From CAVAWX01 sp963592385 (GTDB lineage Bacteria > Actinomycetota > Coriobacteriia > Coriobacteriales > QAMH01), in NCBI GenBank assembly GCA_963592385.1, contig CAVAWX010000006.1, positions 1 to 41,414 on the forward strand: a DNA stretch of 41,414 nt. Reading direction: 5' to 3'. This document shows positions 16,340 through 22,555 of the stretch, piece by piece. A program made the translations under genes and the position numbers. A model generated the notes under the pieces. The model had not been told where the DNA came from, did no database searches, and saw nothing but the letters and a program-made list of their open reading frames with translations. Within the stretch, counting starts at the first letter, position 1. The number at the start of each line of letters is the position of its first letter.

Positions 16340-17278
16340 ATGGGCAAGGCGAAGGTCTACATAGACGGCCAAAGCGGGACGACCGGCCTGCAGATAGTGG
16401 AGCGCATCGAGGCGCGCGACGACGTGGAGCTGCTGCGCATCGACGAGGACAAGCGCCACGACGCCGAGGCGCGCCGTGCGCTGATCGCCGCCGCCGACGT
16501 CGCCTTTCTGTGCCTGCCCGATGCGGCCGCCCGCGAGGCCGTGGCGCTGGCAGAGGGCACGGACACCTGCATCATCGACGCCTCGACGGCGCACCGCACC
16601 GCGCCCGGATGGGTCTACGGCTTTCCCGAGCTGGGCGCCGGGCAGCGCGCGCGCATCGCCGCCTCCACGCGCATCGCCAACCCGGGATGCCACGCGACGG
16701 GCTTCATCGCCTGTGTTGCGCCGCTCGTGGCCTGCGGCCTGCTGCCCGCCGACTACCCCCTCTCCTGCTGCTCGCTCACCGGGTATTCCGGCGGCGGCAA
16801 GGCGACGATCGCCGCCTACGAGGATGCGGGGCGCGGCGGGGAGCTGTCATGTCCGGGCATCTACGCGCGCGGACTTGCCCACAAGCACCTGCCGGAGATG
16901 CAGCAGGTGTGCGGGCTGGCGCAGCCGCCGGCGTTTCTGCCCGTGATCGACGACTACTTCGCCGGGATGGCGGTGAGCATCACCCTGCACAACCGCCTGC
17001 TGCCGGGCGCGCCGCATGCCCGCGAGCTGCGCGAGGCGCTGGCGCGGCACTACGAGGGCGCGCGTTTCATCGAGGTCGCGCCGTTTTCCGAGGAGCCGTC
17101 CACGCTCTATGCCGGCGAGCTGGCGGGCACGAACCGCCTGCGCGTCGAGGTGAGCGGGGGCGCGGAGCACAGCTGCCTTGTGGCCCTGCTCGACAACCTG
17201 GGCAAGGGCGCGTCGGGCGCGGCGGTGCAGAACATGAACATAGTGCTCGGCCTGCCGGAGCAAACAGGGCTAGAATAG
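16340..17278 (+). CDS. argC: N-acetyl-gamma-glutamyl-phosphate reductase (short, type 2)
   Basis: The 312-residue enzyme catalyses the NADPH-dependent third step of arginine synthesis. IDGQSGTTGLQIVERI is the nucleotide-binding start, IANPGCHATGFIA carries the catalytic cysteine, and SLTGYSGGGKA and PEMQQVCGL fit the short type-2 ArgC proteins. ATG 16340 follows AAAGGG 6 bases upstream; longer in-frame extensions upstream have no support. No other arginine gene adjoins it, which is unusual because argC normally heads an arg operon. A polysaccharide deacetylase gene follows after 228 bp. Confidence 0.92.
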   Translation: MGKAKVYIDGQSGTTGLQIVERIEARDDVELLRIDEDKRHDAEARRALIAAADVAFLCLPDAAAREAVALAEGTDTCIIDASTAHRTAPGWVYGFPELGAGQRARIAASTRIANPGCHATGFIACVAPLVACGLLPADYPLSCCSLTGYSGGGKATIAAYEDAGRGGELSCPGIYARGLAHKHLPEMQQVCGLAQPPAFLPVIDDYFAGMAVSITLHNRLLPGAPHARELREALARHYEGARFIEVAPFSEEPSTLYAGELAGTNRLRVEVSGGAEHSCLVALLDNLGKGASGAAVQNMNIVLGLPEQTGLE

Positions 17279-17506
17279 GCGGCTGGCGCGGGCGGGGCGC
17301 GGGATGCCCCGCGAGGGATAGCGCTTCACGAGAAGCGCCGCCCCGCAAGGGACGACGCCCCGTAAGATGCCCCGCGGGAGATGCGGGCGAGAAGCGCGGC
17401 GCGGATGCGACGAGGGACACGCGGCCCTTAAAAAAGCCGCGGATGCGAAAGAGGAGGGCCCTTAAAAAAGCCGCGGATGCGAAAGAGGAGATGTGCGAGG
17501 TCGGCC
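17279..17506 (+). repeat. Repeat-rich gap with a 34-bp tandem duplication
   Basis: Two identical 34-bp units occupy 17423-17456 and 17457-17490, each with CCTTAAAAAAG followed by GCGGATGCGAAAGAGGAG. Upstream, looser copies of CCCCGCAAGGGA-like and GCGGATGCGA motifs occur, and a CCCGC/GCGGG hairpin lies at 17371-17387. The second unit ends 16 bp before the deacetylase start. No gene is seen. Confidence 0.85.
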
Positions 17507-18508
17507 ATGGCAGGGAAACGCAAAGACGACAAGCAGCAAAGCTACCGCTACACGACGAGCTACCACGACGTGCGCCTTGAAGAGGAAAAGGCGGCAAACA
17601 AGGGCCTGCGGCGCGTGCTGATCGTGCTCATCATCGTCTTGCTCGTGTTTCTCGCGGCCAGCATATGCATCGCGTTTGCCATGAGCTCGCAGTCCGGAAG
17701 CGGCGCGCAGCAAGGCGCGGGCAGCCAGACGCAGACCCAGACGCAGGCGCAGGACGCGCAAAGCAGCGGCGCGGACGCGGCGGCCACGTCGAGCACGACG
17801 AGCAGCACGAACACGAACCTGAACGCCAACGGTGAGGACAAGCGCACGGCCACGTCCGACAGCGACAACCGCACCAAGCCCGGACGCAAGGTCTGCTACC
17901 TGACCTTCGACGACGGCCCGTCGGAAAACACCCACAAGATTTTGGAGATACTCGAGAAGTACGACGTGAAGGCCACGTGGTTCGTCATCGGCACGAGCGG
18001 GCACCTCGACTACGTGAAAGACATCTGGGCGGCCGGCCACCAGATCGGCCTGCACACCTGGGACCACGAGTACAACACGGTCTACGCGTCGTCGTCGGCT
18101 TTCTGGAACTCCATCGACAAGATAGGCGACGCCGTGGCCGCCGAGATCGGCAGCAAGCCGACGCTCATACGTTTTCCCGGCGGCAGCGTGAACGACTACA
18201 ACCGCAGCCTCTACCAGCAGCTTTGCACCGAGGCGGGTGAAAAGGGCTACCACTACTTCGACTGGAACGTCTCCAGCGGCGACGCCTCGCCGCGGGGGCT
18301 GTCGGCCGACGAGATCTACAACAACGTCACGGGCGAGGCCGCCGACAACAACTCGAGCTGCGTGCTCATGCACGACACCGAGGAGAAGGGGACCACCGTC
18401 GAGGCCCTGCCGCGCATGATCGAGTGGTTCAAAGCCAACGGCTACGAGTTCGACGTGCTGCAGGCCGATTCCTTCGGCTACCACTACTGGCCGGTCGACG
18501 TCGGCTAG
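17507..18508 (+). CDS. Membrane-anchored polysaccharide deacetylase (NodB domain)
   Basis: The 333-residue protein has a cytoplasmic basic N-terminus, one membrane helix (about 34-58) and a Gln/Ser/Thr-rich external linker (about 60-125). A NodB-type catalytic domain follows (about 128-330). Active-site motifs are all present: TFDDGPS (Asp135, Asp136), the metal-binding HTWDH (His183, His187), RFPGGS (Arg222) and VLMHDT. It likely removes N-acetyl groups from peptidoglycan or another wall glycan outside the cell, a modification linked to lysozyme resistance. I chose ATG 17507, with GAGG seven bases upstream; an in-frame ATG at 17477 lies inside the tandem repeat. Confidence 0.9.
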   Translation: MAGKRKDDKQQSYRYTTSYHDVRLEEEKAANKGLRRVLIVLIIVLLVFLAASICIAFAMSSQSGSGAQQGAGSQTQTQTQAQDAQSSGADAAATSSTTSSTNTNLNANGEDKRTATSDSDNRTKPGRKVCYLTFDDGPSENTHKILEILEKYDVKATWFVIGTSGHLDYVKDIWAAGHQIGLHTWDHEYNTVYASSSAFWNSIDKIGDAVAAEIGSKPTLIRFPGGSVNDYNRSLYQQLCTEAGEKGYHYFDWNVSSGDASPRGLSADEIYNNVTGEAADNNSSCVLMHDTEEKGTTVEALPRMIEWFKANGYEFDVLQADSFGYHYWPVDVG

Positions 18509-18534
18509 CACCCGCGCCCGCGCACGCCCGCGCG

Positions 18535-18579
18535 TTCACACATTCACGCGCACGTTCACTCACACGTTCACGTGTTCAC
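18535..18579 (+). repeat. Cluster of five TTCAC pentamers
   Basis: TTCAC starts at 18535, 18543, 18555, 18567 and 18575 (spacings 8, 12, 12, 8) in the gap between the convergent deacetylase and antitoxin genes. It does not form a hairpin terminator. The meaning is unknown. Confidence 0.7.
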
Positions 18580-18593
18580 GCCCCGCGCCGATG

Positions 18594-18878
18594 CTAGGCG
18601 CAAATCGCCTGGCTGCGGCGGGCGATTTGCTCTTCTGCCTTCTCGGCCACCCACATGTTGATGATGGCGCTGCGCGAGACAGCGACGCGCTTGGCCTCGC
18701 GTTCCGCCTCGTCGACCACCCACTCGGGAAAGCTGTACGTCGCCTTGCGGACGGCAAAGGCCTGCTCCCTGTTGGGCTGCCGAATGGAACCGGGAACGAT
18801 GAACTCCGTCATGTCGACCTCGCCCGCGTCGACCAGCGCGTCGATTTCCTCAGCTGTCAGCATTTCTTTGTCTGTCAT
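18594..18878 (-). CDS. brnA: Antitoxin of the BrnA/CopG type
   Basis: The 94-residue protein lies downstream of a BrnT-type toxin and overlaps it by 29 bp. An acidic N-terminal half (MLTAEEIDALVDAGEVDM) precedes a C-terminal ribbon-helix-helix-like region (residues about 45-85: YSFPEWVVDEAEREAKRVAV, then SRSAIINMWVAEKAEEQ). BrnA antitoxins bind their toxin and repress the operon. The start ATG 18878 follows AAAGGAGAGG; ATG 18863 is an alternative. Its 3' end contains a 10-bp perfect inverted repeat. The family call rests mainly on the partner and layout. Confidence 0.75.
   Translation of the reverse strand: MTDKEMLTAEEIDALVDAGEVDMTEFIVPGSIRQPNREQAFAVRKATYSFPEWVVDEAEREAKRVAVSRSAIINMWVAEKAEEQIARRSQAICA
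18600..18630. repeat. Perfect inverted repeat at the 3' end of the antitoxin gene
   Basis: GCAAATCGCC (18600-18609) and GGCGATTTGC (18621-18630) enclose an 11-base loop inside the last codons of the antitoxin. No T tract follows, so it is more likely an mRNA-stabilising or regulatory hairpin than an intrinsic terminator. Confidence 0.7.
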
Positions 18879-19128
18879 ACAAGCTCACCTCTCCTTTAAT
18901 GGCGCGGCGAACGCTGATGATCCTCGTCGCTTCACCCCGCATCGTATACACGGCAAACCAAACGGCACCTGCATACCTCGCCAGCAAAGCCCAACGGGAT
19001 TCTTCCTTGCATTGCAGCCCAAACGTGAGCAAATGCGGATCGTCCCACAAGGCCTGGGCTTCCTCGAAGTCGATACCATGCTTTTCGCGGTTGCTCTCGC
19101 TTTTTCTCGGGTCATACTCGAAACACAT
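18850..19128 (-). CDS. brnT: BrnT-family toxin
   Basis: The 92-residue protein has the BrnT signature arrangement: FEYDPRKSESNREKHGIDFEEA at the start, a middle strand region with RWALLARYAGAVWFAVYTMR, and the closing RIISVRRAIKGE. BrnT toxins are RelE-like ribonucleases that inhibit translation and are neutralised by BrnA. The start ATG 19128 has a strong AAGGAGG site. It overlaps the antitoxin gene, consistent with coupled translation. The upstream region is AT-rich compared with the surroundings, which suggests recent acquisition. Confidence 0.88.
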   Translation of the reverse strand: MCFEYDPRKSESNREKHGIDFEEAQALWDDPHLLTFGLQCKEESRWALLARYAGAVWFAVYTMRGEATRIISVRRAIKGEVSLYDRQRNADS

Positions 19129-19150
19129 GACACCTCCTTCAACATGGCAT

Positions 19151-19178
19151 ATTTTAGCACGCTACAACCACTTGATAA
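19151..19178 (-). promoter_or_regulatory. Promoter of the toxin-antitoxin pair
   Basis: On the minus strand TTATCA (19178-19173), a 16-base spacer and TAAAAT (19156-19151) lie about 25 bp upstream of the toxin start, in a conspicuously AT-rich stretch. An operator for autorepression would be expected here, but I do not see a clear palindrome. Confidence 0.6.
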
Positions 19179-19229
19179 GAAGCAATTTCATATCGAATAA
19201 TCGAACGGACGGGCGGGCGGGTGCGCGGG

Positions 19230-20114
19230 TCAGATGGCGACGCCCACGGTCATGTGCGCCATGTAGAAGAGAAAGCGCATGATGAAGATGGCGGCCAGCG
19301 CGCACACGGCGCTCGCGCACACGCGCGCAAGCGAGGGCACGCGCCCGTGCCGCAGCAGGTGAAAGCCCGACAACGCGAAGCTCGCGACGAGCAGCACGCA
19401 GGCAAGCGCCAGGCAGGCCCAGTAGCCGCCCACCAGCTCCATCGCGGAGAAAAGCGCGTTTCCCACCCCCTGCAGCGCAAGGCCATAGCACACCTGGCAT
19501 GCGACCCACAGAAGGGAGGCGATGGCAGAACTGCACAGATAGATGCGCTCGAACCTCAAGCCCGTGCTCTGCGATTCGGAAAACGCCAGGCAAAACGTCG
19601 CGATCAGAGGCCCTGCCACGAAGGCGCTCAGCACGATGCTCGCGGGAACCGCGGGCTGGCTCCATGTGAGAATGGTCTCGACGTTGTAGGCGAAGGCGAC
19701 GGCGAAGATGAAGACGATGCCCGTGGCGACGACGAGCACGCCCACGGCGAGGTCGAAAGCCCGGCGCGGACGCAGCGCGAACCCCGACAACCAGAACAGC
19801 GCCGCGCAGGCGAGAAATGCCGACGCGGCCAAAATCTCGTTGGACAGCGGACTTTCACCCACGTGCGAGAGCACGTAGAGGGCGTTGGCGGGATTGCCCA
19901 GGTGCGTGGCCGAGCTGATCAGGCCGCACATGCACAAAACCAGCGGGATCCACAGCTGCTTGCGCACCCGCGCCTTTTCCTCGTCGCCGCGGTGCGGGGC
20001 GAAAAACGGGATGAGCATGATGAGGTAGGCCAGGGCGGCGGCAGGCCCTAGGGTGGTGAAAACGACGAGGGTGATCTCTCCCGTCGCGTTGGCCAGCGCG
20101 ATTTCAAGCCCCAT
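19230..20114 (-). CDS. Second DmsC-like membrane anchor subunit
   Basis: This 294-residue protein has eight hydrophobic segments and belongs to the DmsC family that anchors molybdoreductase complexes and oxidises menaquinol. It shares with the first DmsC of this operon the segment P-L-S-N-E after the GNPANALY...ESPLSNEIL region and the C-terminal FLFYMAHMTVGVAI. I chose ATG 20114 behind GGGGGGA; the longer frame to 20384 runs through the torD gene. It lies 70 bp downstream of torD, and a GC hairpin (20136-20161) sits just before its ribosome site. It may be an alternative anchor for the same catalytic dimer. Confidence 0.85.
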   Translation of the reverse strand: MGLEIALANATGEITLVVFTTLGPAAALAYLIMLIPFFAPHRGDEEKARVRKQLWIPLVLCMCGLISSATHLGNPANALYVLSHVGESPLSNEILAASAFLACAALFWLSGFALRPRRAFDLAVGVLVVATGIVFIFAVAFAYNVETILTWSQPAVPASIVLSAFVAGPLIATFCLAFSESQSTGLRFERIYLCSSAIASLLWVACQVCYGLALQGVGNALFSAMELVGGYWACLALACVLLVASFALSGFHLLRHGRVPSLARVCASAVCALAAIFIMRFLFYMAHMTVGVAI

Positions 20115-20184
20115 CGTGTCGTCCCCCCTTTCTGTCCGCGCCGCATCGCCTGACGGCGCGGCAGCGGCGCCTTTGTGCCTTGCC

Positions 20185-20928
20185 CTAGCGATAGAAGCGC
20201 GGCGTCGTCGGCTGCAAGGAAAATTCTGCTTGGATGCCGTCGAGCGTGCACGCGCACAGACGCGCCAGGCCGGTGAAAAACGGATGCGCGCTTTCCCGTT
20301 CGACGCGCTCGAGGAAATGCCCCGACCAGGTGAGCAGGTGCCCGGAGAGGTAGTCGTCCAAGAGCTCGGGGCGCTGTTCGGCAATCCAGGCCATCAGCTC
20401 GAGCATGCGCCCGATGTGGTCGTCGGGCATGCGGTCGCCCGCGGCGACGAGCACGCCATGCGCGCTCAGCCAATCGTGCAGGTCGAGCGCCGTCGCGCCG
20501 AAGATGACGCCCTCGTGGTCCGTGTAGACCGAGCCCCAGGGAGGCGCGGCCTTCTTGGCAGGGCCCACGAAGAGGCGGCGGTACTCTTCCACGATGTCGG
20601 CGGGCACTTCGACACGCGCGCCCGGTACCTCGTCGCTCGCGGCGGGCATCCCATCACCCACGTCGGCCGCCTCACCATCCACGTCCGCCGCCTCGCCGCG
20701 CATGTCCGCCAGGGCGCCGACCATCTGCCCGAGCGCCGCGGCAGCGGCCTCTCGCGCGGCAAAGGGCCACTCGGCGGCGGCCGCGTCCGGGTCCATCTCG
20801 GAAAACGCGCGGTACAGGGCACCCGCGTCGCCTTGGGCCGGGTCCTGGGAAAACAACGGCCCCAGGGTCTGCCCCACGAAGACGACAGCCGCGAGCTGCT
20901 CTTCTGTGTGCAAGCTTTCCTTCACCAT
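20185..20928 (-). CDS. TorD/DmsD-family redox enzyme maturation chaperone
   Basis: The 247-residue all-helical protein belongs to the chaperones that bind the Tat signal of a molybdoenzyme and hold it until the cofactor is inserted. The family motif is MPDDHIGRMLELMAWI near residue 180, with YRRLFVGPAKKAAPPWGSVY before it. An acidic low-complexity insert with a repeated EAADV lies near residues 75-95. ATG 20928 follows GGGGAGG; an in-frame start at 20982 is less likely. It sits between the two anchor genes and most likely serves the DmsA encoded in the same operon, which carries a twin-arginine signal. Confidence 0.88.
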   Translation of the reverse strand: MVKESLHTEEQLAAVVFVGQTLGPLFSQDPAQGDAGALYRAFSEMDPDAAAAEWPFAAREAAAAALGQMVGALADMRGEAADVDGEAADVGDGMPAASDEVPGARVEVPADIVEEYRRLFVGPAKKAAPPWGSVYTDHEGVIFGATALDLHDWLSAHGVLVAAGDRMPDDHIGRMLELMAWIAEQRPELLDDYLSGHLLTWSGHFLERVERESAHPFFTGLARLCACTLDGIQAEFSLQPTTPRFYR

Positions 20929-20950
20929 GGTCTGCCTCCCCTCGTGTGAG

Positions 20951-20990
20951 AAAAGGCCGGGCCGCCCACCTGCGCGGCACACCCGGCCTT
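20951..20990 (-). terminator. Terminator-like hairpin between dmsC and torD
   Basis: On the minus strand AAGGCCGGG (20990-20982) pairs with CCCGGCCTT (20961-20953) and is followed by TTTTCTC. It lies in the 97-bp gap inside the dms operon and could partly terminate transcription, so that the structural genes dmsABC are made in excess of the chaperone and second anchor. Confidence 0.6.
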
Positions 20991-21025
20991 CCTTCCCCTT
21001 TCGTGCCCGGTCGTGCAGGGCAAAT

Positions 21026-21919
21026 CTACATCATCGTCACGCCGACGGAAAGATAGAACATCATCGTCACGCCGACGGAAAGATAGAGCGCGTAGAAGGA
21101 AACGCGCGCGAGCAGGATGCCGAGCCCTGCCTCCACGGCGATGCGGACGGCCGCAGGGTTTTTCACCCCGCCCTTGAGCGCGCGGGCCGTCTCGAACACG
21201 GCGACCCACACGAGCACCATCCCGACGACGAAGCACGGGGCGGCGCCTGCCGCGACCGACGCGCCGCTTGCCACGGCGTTGCCCGCGCCCGCGACCATGA
21301 CCAGATGGACGGCGCCGGCGACGGTGGCCAGCGCGGCACCGAACGCCGCGAGCACGAGCAGGGGCTTTTTCGCTGCCGAGATGGACTCGGCGTCGCGCAC
21401 ACCTGCCAGCGAGAAGACCAGCAGCGCGATCGCCGTGCCGCCCACGAGCAAGTAGCCGAGCATCTCGACGGCGTTCAGGCCGGTGTTCCACGACGAGATC
21501 GTGGGGACCGCATAGGCCAGCCCCATGAAGACGGCGAACACCACGGCCAGCGCGGCCACGACAAAGCCAAGCGGCTTGCGCGCGCCGCCCAGCTTGCCCG
21601 CCAGGCCGCACACGAAGTAGATGAAGGCGACGACCAGGAAGAGCGAGCCGACGACGACCTCGTTGGACAGCGGCGAGGAGCCGAGCCCCGAGAAGATGCC
21701 GTACGCCTTCAGCGGGCTTGCGACGTGGACGAAGGTGCAGCAAAAGCCCACGATGGCGATGACGAGCGGCACGGCGCACATCTTGTCGATGCGGGCGAGC
21801 TTCTCGTCGCCAAACGAGCAGGTGCTAAACGCGACGGCGAGCGCGACAAACGCACCGGCGCCCAGCGACGCCAAAGTGGTGAACAGCGCCAGGGGGAAAT
21901 CGGAAAGTACGGCCTCCAT
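21026..21919 (-). CDS. dmsC: DMSO reductase-type membrane anchor subunit
   Basis: The 297-residue protein has eight predicted membrane helices and the DmsC pattern, with FVHVASPLKAYGIFSG and SPLSNEVVVGS in the first third. It would anchor the DmsAB dimer and pass electrons from menaquinol to the iron-sulfur subunit. It begins one base after the dmsB stop (TAG-C-ATG). Its last 20 residues are a perfect repeat of YLSVGVTMM joined by one Phe, produced by a 30-bp tandem duplication at the end of the gene. Single-copy homologues would be expected to end at the first copy. Confidence 0.88.
   Translation of the reverse strand: MEAVLSDFPLALFTTLASLGAGAFVALAVAFSTCSFGDEKLARIDKMCAVPLVIAIVGFCCTFVHVASPLKAYGIFSGLGSSPLSNEVVVGSLFLVVAFIYFVCGLAGKLGGARKPLGFVVAALAVVFAVFMGLAYAVPTISSWNTGLNAVEMLGYLLVGGTAIALLVFSLAGVRDAESISAAKKPLLVLAAFGAALATVAGAVHLVMVAGAGNAVASGASVAAGAAPCFVVGMVLVWVAVFETARALKGGVKNPAAVRIAVEAGLGILLARVSFYALYLSVGVTMMFYLSVGVTMM
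21029..21088 (+). repeat. 30-bp tandem duplication at the 3' end of dmsC
   Basis: Two units (21029-21058 and 21059-21088) are identical except for the last base. On the coding strand they duplicate the last ten residues, directly before the stop codon. Confidence 0.95.
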
Positions 21920-21920
21920 G

Positions 21921-22541
21921 CTAGACCACCTCCTTGACGTTGACGACGGACCCGGCGGTATCGCCTGCGGGTTTGGCGTCGTCGTTTGTCGTGATGTAGA
22001 TGTTCGGGCTCGTGTACGAACTCGCGGGCAGAGGCGCGATGTTGCCGCGCTCGCCCTTGGCGGCCATCTCCTTCACGTCGCCGAAATCCAGCGCGCGCAG
22101 CGGGCAGGCCTCGACGCAAATGGGGCGCTTGCCGGCCTTCACGCGATCGGCGCAGCCGTCGCACTTCACGGAATGTCCCACGCTGCGGTCGACCTTGGGG
22201 GCGTTGTAGGGGCAGGCCATATGGCAGTACCCGCAGCCGATGCACTTGTCGGCGTCCACGCTGACCAGGCCCGTCTCCTCGTCTTTGTGCATGGCCCGCG
22301 TCGGGCACACCCGCACGCAGGCGGGCTCGTCGCAGTGGTTGCACGACATGGAGATGTGGTAGACGTAGCACGTGGTGGTGTAGCAGCCGTTGCCGGCATC
22401 CTCCCACGCGCCGCCCTCGTAGTCGTAGACCTTGCGAAACGCGGTGTTTTGGTCGAGGTCCTTGTAGTCCTTGCACGCCATCTCGCAGGTCTTGCAACCC
22501 GTGCAGCGCGTGCTGTCGAAATAAAATGCGTGTTGCGTCAT
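21921..22541 (-). CDS. dmsB: DMSO reductase-type iron-sulfur subunit
   Basis: This 206-residue electron-transfer subunit has four ferredoxin cysteine groups: CTGCKTCEMAC, CNHCDEPACVRVCP, CIGCGYCHMACP and CDGCADRVKAG with CVEACP. These give four 4Fe-4S clusters that carry electrons from the membrane anchor to DmsA. It starts at ATG 22541, 14 bp after the dmsA stop, behind GGGGAGGG. It has no signal peptide, as expected for a subunit exported as a complex with the Tat-bearing DmsA. The C-terminal tail after about residue 165 is less conserved. Confidence 0.93.
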   Translation of the reverse strand: MTQHAFYFDSTRCTGCKTCEMACKDYKDLDQNTAFRKVYDYEGGAWEDAGNGCYTTTCYVYHISMSCNHCDEPACVRVCPTRAMHKDEETGLVSVDADKCIGCGYCHMACPYNAPKVDRSVGHSVKCDGCADRVKAGKRPICVEACPLRALDFGDVKEMAAKGERGNIAPLPASSYTSPNIYITTNDDAKPAGDTAGSVVNVKEVV

Positions 22542-22555
22542 CGTCTATCCCTCCC

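Noticed and set aside
18535..18579. TTCAC cluster as a PHO box
   Set aside because: Spacing is 8 and 12 bp, not 11, and no phosphate gene is adjacent.
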